Made by a program: the position numbers and the translations under genes. From positions 84,172 through 148,171 of the forward strand of contig NZ_JAHXBG010000028.1 in assembly GCF_020103725.1 (NCBI RefSeq): 64,000 nucleotides of DNA, read 5' to 3'. Under the pieces are notes generated by a model that worked only from the letters and a program-made list of their open reading frames with translations, was not told where the DNA came from and made no database searches. This stretch comes from Hyalangium gracile (GTDB lineage Bacteria; Myxococcota; Myxococcia; Myxococcales; Myxococcaceae). How positions within the stretch are numbered: the stretch's first letter is position 1; each line of letters starts with the position of its first letter. Shown here piece by piece: positions 8,653-18,261 of the stretch.

Positions 8653-10478
8653 CGGTCCGGCTCGGGAAAGGTCAGCGCGAAGGTGGTTCCCTGGGGGGTG
8701 GAGGCGGCGATGCGGAGCTCGCCCCCGTGCACATGCATGATCCTGCGGCAGAGCGCGAGTCCCAGCCCGCTGCCGTGCACCTCGGGGCCGGGTTGTGTCA
8801 GCCGGTAGAAGTCCTGGAAGACGTTCTCCCACTCGCTCTCGGGGATGCCGATGCCGTTGTCCGTGAACAGCACCGTGCAGCCCAGGCCCGGAGGCGCGTG
8901 GACGCGCACGGAGATCTCCACGGGGTTGCGCTGGTTGTAGGCGCAGGCGTTGCGGCCCAGGTTGGACAGCAGCAGGCGCAGCAGGGAGGGATCGGCCCGC
9001 AGCTCCACGTCCCCCACCTCCGCCTCGAGCCGCACCGGGACGCTCGTGGCGCTGGAGAGATCCGCGCGAAGCGTGCCGATGAGCTCCTCCATCCTCACCT
9101 GGGAGAGCCTGGGCACCCAGCGGCCCTTGTCGATGCGGTTGAAGGACAGGATGTTCTCGACGAGGAAGTGCAGCCCGTCGGTGGCCTGGAGGATGCGGGC
9201 CGGGTAGTCCCGCACCTCGGGAGAGCCGCCCGCGCGCATCTCCAGCGTCTCGGCCAGCAGCCGGATGGAGGCCAGCGGGGTGCGCAGCTCGTGCGAGACG
9301 GTGGCCACGAAGTCGCTCTTGAGCTCCAGGAAGCGGTACTTGCGGTGCTGCGCCAGCCCGGCCAGCACCACGATGGCCACCGCGAGCGCCCCGCAGATGG
9401 CCACCAGCATCGTCTTCAGCCGGTAGCGCTGGACGATGGCCTCCTCCTCGGCGGCCCAGTGGGGGACGAGCGCGGTGACCTCGAGGGTGGAGAGGGGCTG
9501 CACCGCGTCCGTCTGGCCCAGGCGCACCCGGTCATCCTTGCCGAGCAGCTCCCGCTCGCGCATCTCCAGCGTCACCTCCTGGAGGAGCTCCTCCGGCTCG
9601 ATGGCGATGCCCCGGACGAGCTCGCCGCTCGGCTCCAGGTACCAGCGCTCGCCGATGAGGGTGGGCTCGGAGAGGTTGCTCGGCAGCACGATGGCGCCCG
9701 TGCCCAGCTCCTGCACCCGTGAGGTGAAGTCCTCGACGGGCTCGCCGAGCCGGAGGCTGAGCTCGCGGATGCGCTCGTACAGGAAGTTGAAGTCGGCCTG
9801 GGTGAAGCGCTGGCACTCGCGCAGCAGATCCCGCTGCAGCCCGGCGGCATAGGCCGTACCGCCGAACTCATCCGCCAGCCCGCCCCGGAGCAGCCCGCGG
9901 ATCAGCGGCTGGGTGGCTTCCTCATAGAGGAGCCGCTCCACCAGGGCCAGGGTGAAGGGGAGCTCCTCCGTCGCGGGCAGCGGGTGCTCGGCGCGGTAGC
10001 GCAGCAGCTCCTCCATGCGAGCCACCGCGCGCGCCTCCTTCCCCGCCGCGAAGTCGGCCTCCACCGAGCGCAGCAGCTCCAGCCGCCGCTGCCACGGCCC
10101 CGGTGTCGACAGGCCCGAAAGGCCGTTGACGATCTCGTCATGGAGCGTCGCGGCGGGGCCTCTCCAGCCGGGCCGGGGCCGGGGGAGCCGGGGCAGGAAC
10201 TGGTACTCGCGGAACAGCAGGTAGAGCCCGTCGGCCTGGACGAGCGGATCCTCCACGGCCTGGTTGATGTGGAGGATGTTCGAGGCCAGCCGCTGCTTCA
10301 GCTTCTGCCGCAGGGACTCCGCGCCGTAGCGCTCGAGCTCGTCGTGGTGGGCGCGCAGCTGCGCGCGGGCATCGTCGGTCTCCTGGGCGAAGAGGCGCTG
10401 CAGGCTCACCAGGCCCCAGCCGAGCGCCAGGAGGCCGATTCCGAGTGCCACGAGCGTGGGAAGGAGCCGACGCAGCAT
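8649..10478 (-). CDS. Membrane sensor histidine kinase
   Basis: A 609-residue sensor kinase. A membrane helix at about residues 5-25 and a second at about 350-380 enclose a periplasmic sensor region of about 320 residues with no domain I recognise. The HisKA box has His396 in FVATVSHELRTPL, followed by the N box (NLGRNACAYNQRN), G1 (DNGIGIP), F (FYRLTQPG) and G2 (GSGLGLAL) of the HATPase domain. It passes phosphate to the response regulator whose start overlaps its stop codon. The gene begins 33 bases after the end of another kinase gene on the same strand, so the three may be cotranscribed. The signal is unknown. Confidence 0.92.
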   Translation of the reverse strand: MLRRLLPTLVALGIGLLALGWGLVSLQRLFAQETDDARAQLRAHHDELERYGAESLRQKLKQRLASNILHINQAVEDPLVQADGLYLLFREYQFLPRLPRPRPGWRGPAATLHDEIVNGLSGLSTPGPWQRRLELLRSVEADFAAGKEARAVARMEELLRYRAEHPLPATEELPFTLALVERLLYEEATQPLIRGLLRGGLADEFGGTAYAAGLQRDLLRECQRFTQADFNFLYERIRELSLRLGEPVEDFTSRVQELGTGAIVLPSNLSEPTLIGERWYLEPSGELVRGIAIEPEELLQEVTLEMRERELLGKDDRVRLGQTDAVQPLSTLEVTALVPHWAAEEEAIVQRYRLKTMLVAICGALAVAIVVLAGLAQHRKYRFLELKSDFVATVSHELRTPLASIRLLAETLEMRAGGSPEVRDYPARILQATDGLHFLVENILSFNRIDKGRWVPRLSQVRMEELIGTLRADLSSATSVPVRLEAEVGDVELRADPSLLRLLLSNLGRNACAYNQRNPVEISVRVHAPPGLGCTVLFTDNGIGIPESEWENVFQDFYRLTQPGPEVHGSGLGLALCRRIMHVHGGELRIAASTPQGTTFALTFPEPDR

Positions 10479-10511
10479 CTGCCGCCACTATCGCACAAGC
10501 CGGGCGCTGGC

Positions 10512-12766
10512 TCAGCTCGCCAGGCCGTGCTCGTGCTGGGGCGGGCTGGCCACGGGGCTACCCGCCGCCGGCAGGACGATGGTGAAGAGGGTGCCCACGC
10601 CCGGCTGGCTCTCGGCGCGCAGCGAGCCTCCCAGGCTCGTGACGATGGCGTGGCTCACGGACAGCCCCATGCCGGTGCTGCTCATACGGGTGGTGAAGAA
10701 GGGCTCGAAGAGGCGCGAGAGCACCTCCGGCGTCATCCCGGCGCCGGTGTCCTGGACCTCGATGACCACCTCGCCGCTGGCGTTGGCGCGGGTGGTGACG
10801 CGCAGCACGTTGCGGGCGGCGTCCTGCTCGGACATGGCCTGCACGGCGTTGAGCAGCAGGTTGAGGAACACCTGCCCCAGCCGCGCCTCGTCCGCCTCCA
10901 CCGGCGGCACGGGCTGGAAGTCCTTCTCCAGGCGGGCGCGGTGGCGCAGCTCGCCGCGGATGAGCTTCAGGCTGTCCTCCAGCACCGGGTGCACGTCCAC
11001 CCGCGCGCGGTGGCGGGGGGCTCGCGCGTGAGCAGGCGCAGATCCTGGACGATGACCTTCAGCCGCTCGGCGCCCTCCTGGGACTCGCCCAGCGCATCCA
11101 TCACCTCGTCGACGTCCGCCGCGTCCACTTCGCCGCGGCCTTGGCGCAGGGCCTCCCGGAGCCGGCCGATCTCCTCCCGGGCGAAGGAGAGGTTGGCCAT
11201 GAGGAACGCCAGCGGGTTGTTCATCTCATGGCCCACGCGCGCGGCCAGCGAGCCCAGCGACGCCATGCGATCGGCGTGCATCAGGCTTGCCTCCATCTGC
11301 TTGCGCGCGGTGACGTCCTTGGCGAAGACGCGCAGGCTCTCGTTGTCCTGCAGGGGCGTGGCCACCACCTCCCAGTAGCGGCCGCCCAGCTGGACCAGCT
11401 CGGCCCCGTCCCGGGTGGCGTTGCGCCGCGCGTTCACCAGCGCCGCGCTGATGACGGGGTGGTGCACGCCCAGCTCCAGCAGATCCGGGAAGCAGACATG
11501 GGCGGGGGGGTTGGCGTAGCGCAGCTGGCCGTCGCGCCGCAGCTCCAGCATCGGATCGGGGTGGAGCAGGGGGAAGGAGGCCAGCCGGTACAGCTCCTGC
11601 TCCAGCGAGTCCCGATCGGTGATGTCGCGCAGCAGCAGGCCCAGGTCCGGCGCGGGCTCTCCCGGCTGGGCGGAGCGCAGCGTGGCCTCGGCGGCATACA
11701 TGCGCGTCTGCCCCTGCGCCTCCATGCGGAACTGCATCCGGCCGCTCACCTGGTTGAGGCGGGTGGAGCGCACCAGCGACTCCAGCGGGATGGCGGCCTC
11801 CAGCGGCAGCAGCTCCATCAAGGGCTGCCCCTCGCAGGCGCGCACGTCCCGGCCGAAGACGGTGCCGCTGGAGGACCAGACGTGTCGGCAACGCTCCTCC
11901 GCGTCGAGATCCAGCGTGAGGTACTCCGAGTTCATGGCGGGCGGGAGCTCCGAGGCCGGGCCCGAGGAGCCCCGGACGAGGGTGAAGCCTTGGATGTCGA
12001 AGGGAGCCTGCGCTGGCTCCAGGCCGCCCTCGTCTCGGCTCATGGCGGTGATGGCGGCGACCACGGCGGCGGCCTCGGCCTCCGGCATCCGGTTGGAGAT
12101 GATGATGCCGTCGGCGAGGGTGGGGCCCGTGAAGGAGAACGGGTAGAGCCGGCGCTCGTCGGGCCCCACTCGCTCGGCGAGCTGGGCCCGGACCATGTAC
12201 TCCTCCATGTGCGTGGTGAAGTGGGCGGTGACGTCCGCTTCACCGGAGAGCACGGCCAGCAGCGCCTGGCGGTAGGTGCCATGGAAGCGCTGCTCGGCGA
12301 AGAGCTCCGAGGGGTTGAGGCCCAGGGACTCCAGGTGGCGCTTGGGCAGCAGGTAGCCCGCGGTGGACAGCGGGGCCACCCAGGCGGCGCGCTTGCCACG
12401 CAGCTGCTCCAGCGTGAGCGGCTCCTCGGCGCGGCAGATGAAGGCGGCGTGGTAGTACCAGCGGCCGGCCCGCACGGCGCGGAGCACGGCTCGCGACTGG
12501 GGCTCGAAGGCGTTGCACTGCTCCGCGGTGGCCAGCGCCATGTCCACCCGGCCCGCCATGAGCTCCTGCTCCACGCTCTCGTACGTCCGCGCCTGCTCCA
12601 TGATCACCGGCCGGCCCAGCCGCTGGGCAAGCACGCGGCCGAAGAACTCGGTACGTACCTGCTCCTTCACCTGCCCCAGCAGGGGATAGGTCAGGAAGCG
12701 GATGGGGGCGCCAGGCAGGGCCAACCGAGATACTCCTTCACGCGTCTGTTGCCCCACTATCCCCAT
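10512..12766 (-). pseudogene. PhnD-PAS sensor kinase with a frameshift
   Basis: Read from 12766 leftwards this is a hybrid sensor kinase. Residues about 20-260 resemble a phosphate/phosphonate-type periplasmic binding domain (YPLLGQVKEQVRTEFFG, a VDMALATAEQCNAF motif). Two PAS-like segments follow, then a HisKA with GHEMNNPLAFLMANL. The frame is then lost: the first frame runs into Trp/Cys-rich nonsense, while the second, from about 11009 to 10512, continues with the HATPase (NLLLNAVQAM, DTGAGM, FEPFFTT, GMGLSVSH). One missing base in the six-G run at 11015-11020 (plus strand) explains the break and would restore about 750 residues. No signal peptide is evident before the binding domain. It may be a real pseudogene or a sequence error. 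Confidence 0.8.
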
Positions 12767-12948
12767 GGCTCATGAGCATGCCGGAGGCGGGGAGGGAATC
12801 CAGGGGAAAACGGCTTTCCGTGTCTCCCGTTGCTTCTCCAGGGGGACTCGGAGACCCCTGCGTATTCTCGCTTTGAGCGAGGATATTGAGAAGAACCGGA
12901 ACACTCACCGCTGCGAGCAAGACTCTCCGTATGGATGGATGGCCACGC

Positions 12949-13881
12949 ATGAATGATCGCTCTCTTCCAAAATTTTCGCCACGCCGGGAACTGGGGCGCA
13001 CGGGGTTTCGAGCCACGGTGGTCGGGGTGGGAGATCTCGCGGATCGGTCGGTTCCAAGGGAGCAGTGCGTGGCCACGCTGCGCCGCGCCATGGATGCCGG
13101 GCTCAACCTGGTGGACACCGCGCCCGGGTACGAGGAGGGCTACAGCGAGGAGCTCGTCGGCGAGGCCGTGCGAGGCCGGCGCGAGGGCCTCTTCGTCATC
13201 GACAAGATCGATCTGCTCGACCAGCCGGTGACGCCGCAGGTGGAGGAGAGCCTGGGCCGGCTGAAGCTGGAGGCGGTGGACTTGTTCGTCTTCCACGGTG
13301 TCTCGCAGCTCGAGGTGTGGGAGCGGCTCGCCGCGCCGGGCGGGGCGATGGAAGAGCTGGGGCGCTGCATCCAGGCGGGCAAGGCGCGCTTCCGGGGAAT
13401 CTCCAGCCACCACCCGGACGTGCTGCGCGCGGCGCTCGAGACGGGCCTGTGCGACGTGGTGATGTTCCCCATCGGGCCGTGGTGCCACCGGCGGTACGTG
13501 GAGGAGATCCTCCCGCTGGCGCGCGCCCGGGGCGTGGGGACGGTGTGCTTCAAGACCTTCGGGGCGGGCAAGCTGCTGGGTGACACGGAGGGCTACGGGC
13601 GGCCGCTGCAGGCCCGGCCTCGGGGCAAGGTGAGCTCGGGAGGGCAGGAGGCGCCCGCTCCCTCGCTGCCCCACCTGTCGGTGGAGGAGTGCGTCCGCTA
13701 CACGCTCACCATGGATCCGGACGTGGCGCTGCTGGGGATGAGCTTTCCCAACGAGCAGGACGCCGCGCTGGCGGCGGCGGCGGCCTTCCAGCCCCTGACG
13801 CCCGAGCAGCTCGCGGACGTGCGCCGCCGGGCCGCGCTCGCCATCGAGGGCAAGGGGGCGGTGTGGTGGGATCCGAAGTGA
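12949..13881 (+). CDS. Aldo/keto reductase family protein
   Basis: A 310-residue (beta/alpha)8 NADPH-dependent oxidoreductase. The catalytic residues are visible in order: Asp in VDTAPGYEEGYSEE, a Tyr in the same segment, Lys in VIDKID and His in LFVFHGVS. The motif RELGRTGFRATVVGVG near the N-terminus marks the first strand. Two regions depart from the classical type: a Trp-Cys-His segment (FPIGPWCHRRYVEEIL) and a Pro/Gly-rich insertion near residue 220. The start at 12949 (MNDRSLPKF) gives the usual spacing to the first strand; ATG 12931 is an alternative. It is transcribed away from the frameshifted kinase gene and converges on the OsmC gene. The substrate is unknown. Confidence 0.85.
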   Translation: MNDRSLPKFSPRRELGRTGFRATVVGVGDLADRSVPREQCVATLRRAMDAGLNLVDTAPGYEEGYSEELVGEAVRGRREGLFVIDKIDLLDQPVTPQVEESLGRLKLEAVDLFVFHGVSQLEVWERLAAPGGAMEELGRCIQAGKARFRGISSHHPDVLRAALETGLCDVVMFPIGPWCHRRYVEEILPLARARGVGTVCFKTFGAGKLLGDTEGYGRPLQARPRGKVSSGGQEAPAPSLPHLSVEECVRYTLTMDPDVALLGMSFPNEQDAALAAAAAFQPLTPEQLADVRRRAALAIEGKGAVWWDPK

Positions 13882-13897
13882 GCGGGGCCGAGCGCCC

Positions 13898-14347
13898 TCA
13901 CGGGGTGCCGGCCACCTCCACGGTCAGCTCGATGCGCGGCTCGGCCTTGAGGGAGCAGCTGATGAAGCAGCGCTTGGGCACGTCCTGGAAGAGGGCTCGC
14001 ACGGCCTCGGCGTCCGCCTCGCTCTTCACCTGCACCACGGGGCGGATGGTGATCTCGGTGAAGCGGATGACGCCCTCCGCATCCGCGGCGAGGGTGCCGG
14101 CCGCGGTGCTGCGGTAGCCGGAGATCTGCACGCTCTTGCGGCGAGCCAGGGCCAGGAAGGTGAGCAGGGTGCAGGACTCGGTGGCGCCCAGCAGCAGGGT
14201 CTCCGGCCCCCACTGGCCCGCCTTCCCTCCGAACTCGGGAGGCGCGCCGAAGCCCATTCCCGGCAGGCCCGGAGAGGCGAGCTCTCCCTCCAGCTCCTGG
14301 CTCCAGCGCAGCTGCGTCTCGTAGTTCCAGCTCTTCGTGCGGGGCAT
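13898..14347 (-). CDS. OsmC-family protein
   Basis: A 149-residue OsmC/Ohr-type protein. These dimers reduce organic hydroperoxides through two conserved cysteines. The first Cys is in ATESCTLLTFL, at the start of the long central helix. The second region, PKRCFISCSL, holds two further Cys. The start at 14345-14347 (MPRTKSWNYE) is preceded on the minus strand by the ribosome binding site AAGGAGACGACG, so the longer frame to 14392 is not used. It lies 16 bases from the convergent aldo/keto reductase end. Physiological role is probably oxidative stress protection; nearby regulatory genes are not seen. Confidence 0.88.
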   Translation of the reverse strand: MPRTKSWNYETQLRWSQELEGELASPGLPGMGFGAPPEFGGKAGQWGPETLLLGATESCTLLTFLALARRKSVQISGYRSTAAGTLAADAEGVIRFTEITIRPVVQVKSEADAEAVRALFQDVPKRCFISCSLKAEPRIELTVEVAGTP

Positions 14348-14505
14348 CGTCGTCTCCTTCGTGGGCGGTGTGCGCCTCGGGTTCAGGTGCATCCACCGTA
14401 CCCGAGGCGGGCCCGTGAGTGCCCGGTGACCGGGTGGGCGAGAGCTTTGCGCGCTTGGGGCGACCGTGCGCAGGTTTTACGTCCCTGGCGTGTTAAGGAG
14501 GGACC

Positions 14506-17115
14506 ATGCCTGCTCGCCGTCCCGAAATCCTTGCTCCCGCGGGGGATCTCGACTCCCTCCAGGCCGCGCTCGCCAGCGGAGCGGATGCCGTCTACTTCGG
14601 GCTCGATGAGGGCTTCAACGCCCGGGCCCGAGCGGAGAACTTCTCGCTGGCACGGCTGCCGGAGACGGTGGCCCTCATCCACCGCGCGGGGGCGCGTGCG
14701 TACCTCACGCTGAACACGCTCGTGTTCGAGCCCGAGCTGGCGGTGGCCGAGCACCTGATCCGGGGAGCGGCCGCCGCGGGGGTGGATGCCCTCATCCTCC
14801 AGGATCCCGCCGTGGCCCTGCTGGCGCGGGCCGTGTGCCCCCAGCTCGAGCTGCACGCCTCCACGCAGATGACCATCTCCAGCGCGGAGGGTGTGCGCTT
14901 CGCCCAGGGGCTGGGCATCTGCCGCGTGGTCGTGCCCCGAGAGCTCTCGGTCGCGGAGATCCGCAAGCTGGCCGGGCAGACGGATGTGGAGCTGGAGGTC
15001 TTCATCCACGGCGCGCTCTGCATGTCCTGGAGCGGCCAGTGCCTCACGAGCGAGGCCTGGGGCGGGCGCTCCGCCAACCGGGGCCAGTGCGCCCAGTCGT
15101 GCCGCCTGCCGTACGAGCTCGTCGTCGACTCGCAGACGCGGGAGCTCGGCGAGGTGAAGTACCTGCTCAGCCCCAAGGATCTGGCCGGTGTGCACGCGGT
15201 GCCGGAGCTGGTCGGCATCGGCGTCCATGGCCTCAAGATCGAGGGGCGGCTCAAGGGCCCGGCCTATGTCTCGGCGACCGTGGGGGGCTATCGGCGCTGG
15301 GTGGAGGGCATCGTCGCCGGCGCGCCGGACGAGGCCCGGCTCAAGTGGGACCTGGCGGAGATGTCGCTCACGTACAGCCGAGGCTTCTCCAACGGCTTCC
15401 TCGCGGGCTCGGACCACCAGACGCTCGTGGAAGGACGCTTCCCCAAGCACCGGGGCGTGTACCTGGGGCGGGTGCGCTCCATCTCCGGCAAGGAGGTGCT
15501 CGTCGTCCCCGATGAGCGCCCGTGGACGGGAGCGCTGGGCCTGGGCTCGGACCGTCCGGAGAATCCCGCCGGGCAGGTGTCCTCGCCCTTGAAGGGAGAG
15601 CCCACGCCCGACGCCGTCGATCCGCGCCCGGGCATGGGCGTGGTTTTCGACGCGGGCCGGCCCGAGGACAAGAACGAGCCCGGTGGCCCCATCTTCCGCG
15701 TCGAGCGGCGCGGCGAGGGGTGGGTGCTGGGCTTCGGCAACCCGGGGCCGGATCTGGGCCGCGTGGCCGCCGGCCAGCGCGTGTGGCTCAACAGCGATCC
15801 CTCGCTGGCCCGCCGGGTGGAGGGCATGCTCGCGCAGGGCGAGCCGGAGGGGCGCATCCCGCTGGAGCTGAAGGTCTCCGGCGCGGAGGGGAGTGCGCTC
15901 CGCATCCAGGCCAGTGCCTGGGGCCATGAGTCCTCGGCGGTCAGCCCTGTTCCGCTCGCGCCTTCACGGGGCGGCGGGCTGGACCAGGCGCTGCTCCGGG
16001 ACAAGCTGGGCGCCTTCGGAGGAACGCCGTTCCATCTGGCGGGGCTGGACTGCTCCGGCCTGGCTCCGGGCCTGCACCTGCCCGTCTCCGAGCTCAAGGC
16101 GCTCCGGCGCCACCTCGTGACGGAGCTCACGGTCGCGGTGGAGAAGGGCTACCGACGGACCGTCGTGGAGACGCCGGTGGTCGACGGGGTGCGCGCCTCG
16201 CATGTGGAGCGTGTGCCCGCCATGCCCGCCGTGGAGCGCGCGCGCCTGCTCCCGCTGTGCCGCAACGACGCGCAGCTCGAGGCCGTCATCGCCGCCGGGC
16301 TGCCCGAGGTGGAGCTGGACTGGATGGAGATGGTGGGCCTGCAGCGCGCGGTGGAGCGGGCCCGGGCCGCGGGGCTGCGCGTCACGATCGCCACCGTCCG
16401 GGTGCAGAAGCCGGGCGAGGAGGGCTATGACCAGCGCATCGACCGGCTGCGTCCGGACGCCGTGCTGGTGCGCCACTGGGGCGCGATGATGCACTTCCTC
16501 GAGCGCCCCTCCGGTCAGCCACGCCCGGTGCTGCACGGGGACTTCTCGCTCAACGTCACGAACTCGGTCACCGCCTCGTACCTGCTGGGGCTGGGGCTGG
16601 ACACGCTGACGTTCTCGCACGATCTCGACGCGGACCAGCTCTTCGCGCTGCTGGAGCACGCGCCCGCGCATCGCTTCGCGGTGGCGCTGCACCACCACAT
16701 CGCGACCTTCCACACCGAGCACTGCGTGTACTCGCACACGCTCTCCAACGGCCGGGACTTCCGCACCTGTGGCCGGCCCTGTGAGAAGCATCAGATCTCG
16801 CTGAGGGATCGGCTGGGCCTGGATCACCCCGTCATCGTCGACGTGGGCTGCCGCAACACGGTGTTCAACGCCCAGGCCCAGAGCGCCGCGTCGCTGGTGC
16901 CCCGGCTCCTGGAGCGAGGCGTGCGCCGCTTCCGCGTCGAGTTCGTCCGCGAGTCCCAGGAGGAGGCGGCCCGTGTGCTCTCCGCCTACCAGGAGCTGCT
17001 CGCGGGCCGGCTGGCTCCGGCCGAGGCTGTCCGCCGCGCGGCCGTGCACGAGCAGTTCGGTGTCACCAAGGGCACCATGAAGGTGCTCAGCCCGCCGGCC
17101 GCCGCTCCCCGTTGA
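14506..17115 (+). CDS. U32 family (peptidase-like) protein, long form
   Basis: An 869-residue member of the U32 family. The first 290 residues hold the U32 core (EILAPAGDLDSLQAALASGA, STQMTISSAEG, the VFIHGALCMSWSGQCLTS signature with its Cys cluster, and RGQCAQSCRLPYEL). The Cys residues in the Escherichia coli homologues RlhA and TrhP are needed for RNA hydroxylation and have been linked to iron-sulfur chemistry. A DUF3656-like middle region follows, and the C-terminal third carries a second Cys cluster (HTEHCVYSHTLSNG, CGRPCEKHQ). This architecture matches the long RlhA-type proteins that hydroxylate 23S rRNA rather than true peptidases; the assignment is by similarity of layout. RBS TAAGGAGGGACC sits just before the ATG. 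Confidence 0.82.
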   Translation: MPARRPEILAPAGDLDSLQAALASGADAVYFGLDEGFNARARAENFSLARLPETVALIHRAGARAYLTLNTLVFEPELAVAEHLIRGAAAAGVDALILQDPAVALLARAVCPQLELHASTQMTISSAEGVRFAQGLGICRVVVPRELSVAEIRKLAGQTDVELEVFIHGALCMSWSGQCLTSEAWGGRSANRGQCAQSCRLPYELVVDSQTRELGEVKYLLSPKDLAGVHAVPELVGIGVHGLKIEGRLKGPAYVSATVGGYRRWVEGIVAGAPDEARLKWDLAEMSLTYSRGFSNGFLAGSDHQTLVEGRFPKHRGVYLGRVRSISGKEVLVVPDERPWTGALGLGSDRPENPAGQVSSPLKGEPTPDAVDPRPGMGVVFDAGRPEDKNEPGGPIFRVERRGEGWVLGFGNPGPDLGRVAAGQRVWLNSDPSLARRVEGMLAQGEPEGRIPLELKVSGAEGSALRIQASAWGHESSAVSPVPLAPSRGGGLDQALLRDKLGAFGGTPFHLAGLDCSGLAPGLHLPVSELKALRRHLVTELTVAVEKGYRRTVVETPVVDGVRASHVERVPAMPAVERARLLPLCRNDAQLEAVIAAGLPEVELDWMEMVGLQRAVERARAAGLRVTIATVRVQKPGEEGYDQRIDRLRPDAVLVRHWGAMMHFLERPSGQPRPVLHGDFSLNVTNSVTASYLLGLGLDTLTFSHDLDADQLFALLEHAPAHRFAVALHHHIATFHTEHCVYSHTLSNGRDFRTCGRPCEKHQISLRDRLGLDHPVIVDVGCRNTVFNAQAQSAASLVPRLLERGVRRFRVEFVRESQEEAARVLSAYQELLAGRLAPAEAVRRAAVHEQFGVTKGTMKVLSPPAAAPR

Positions 17116-17162
17116 AGCGCTCCGCCCGGCTCCCTGGGGCCGGCCTGGTGTAGAAGGATCCG

Positions 17163-18215
17163 ATGATGCAGGTTGCTCTCCTGGGCTACGGGCGGTTCGG
17201 TCGGGCTCTCGGCTCGTTGCTGACGGAGTCGGGCATGGGCTTCCGGGCCCTGGATCCTCACGCGGACGTGCCCGCGTCCCACCGCGCCGCGTCGCTGCCG
17301 GAGCTCGTCGCGGGTGCCGACATCGTCGTGGTGGCCGTTCCCGTGCCGAGGCTCCACTCCGTCCTCGAGGATCTGCGCCCGCACCTGCGCCCCTCTCAGC
17401 TCGTGCTGGACGTGGGGAGCGTGAAGGTGAAGCCGGTGGAGGCGCTCGCCGAGGTGCTGGGCTTCCAGGTGCCGTGGGTGGGCACGCATCCGCTCTTCGG
17501 ACCGCTGAGCCTGGCCATGGCCGAGCGCCCGCTGCGCGTCGTCATCTGTCCCAACCCCCTGCACCCGGAGGCCACCGGGAGGGCGCGCACCTTCTACGAG
17601 CGGCTCGGCTGCGAGATCGTCGAGCAGACGCCCGAGAGCCACGACCGCGTGATGGCCCATACCCACGCGCTCACGTTCTTCGTCGCCAAGGGGATGATCG
17701 ACGCGGGCACGGGGCTCGACGTGCCGTTCGCTCCGGCCAGCTTCAAGGCGCTGGCCCGCACCATCGAGACCGTCCGCTCGGACGCGGGACACCTCTTCGC
17801 CGCCATCCAGCGCGAGAACCCCTTCGCGTCGGAGGCCCGGCGTCAGCTGCTCGAGGCGCTCGGGCAGATCCACGAGCAGCTCGAGCGGCTGCCTCCCGAG
17901 GCCAGCTCGCCCGAAGCGGGGCGCATGGCGATCCCAACCCCGGAAGCGCCTCCGACGGACCGGGGCGAGTACCAGGAGCACCTCGATCAGATCGATCGAG
18001 AGCTGATCGCCCTGCTGGATCGACGCATCCACCTGGCTCGGCGCGCGGCCCGCGCTGAACCGCGAGAGGGGCAGGGGAGCGAACCGGCGCAGGAGGAAGC
18101 CCTGCTCGCGGCTCGGCGGGCCTGGGCCTCCGAGCTGGGGCTGGAGCGGGAGGCGGAGGTCTTCTTTCGCACCGTTCTCCAGCTCTCCCGCACCAACGAG
18201 GGCACGGAAGGCTGA
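17163..18215 (+). CDS. Prephenate dehydrogenase with C-terminal CM-like tail
   Basis: A 350-residue protein whose first 240 residues are a TyrA-type prephenate dehydrogenase: dinucleotide-binding GYGRFG at 8-13, LDVGSVK, the THPLFGP segment with active-site His, and HTHALTFFVAKG. It converts prephenate to 4-hydroxyphenylpyruvate in tyrosine biosynthesis. After a linker of about 35 residues, residues about 275-345 look like an AroQ chorismate mutase helix set (LDQIDRELIALLDRRIHLARR). Compared with E. coli chorismate mutase, the helix-1 Arg is present but the Lys39, Asp48 and Arg51 positions appear substituted (Glu, Pro, Glu by eye), so activity of this tail is doubtful. The domain order is the reverse of E. 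coli TyrA. ATG 17166 is an alternative start. Confidence 0.78.
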   Translation: MMQVALLGYGRFGRALGSLLTESGMGFRALDPHADVPASHRAASLPELVAGADIVVVAVPVPRLHSVLEDLRPHLRPSQLVLDVGSVKVKPVEALAEVLGFQVPWVGTHPLFGPLSLAMAERPLRVVICPNPLHPEATGRARTFYERLGCEIVEQTPESHDRVMAHTHALTFFVAKGMIDAGTGLDVPFAPASFKALARTIETVRSDAGHLFAAIQRENPFASEARRQLLEALGQIHEQLERLPPEASSPEAGRMAIPTPEAPPTDRGEYQEHLDQIDRELIALLDRRIHLARRAARAEPREGQGSEPAQEEALLAARRAWASELGLEREAEVFFRTVLQLSRTNEGTEG

Positions 18216-18261
18216 AGGCTGTTAGAGGGGGGCTCTCTATCGCACACGGAGGGAGAGCCAG

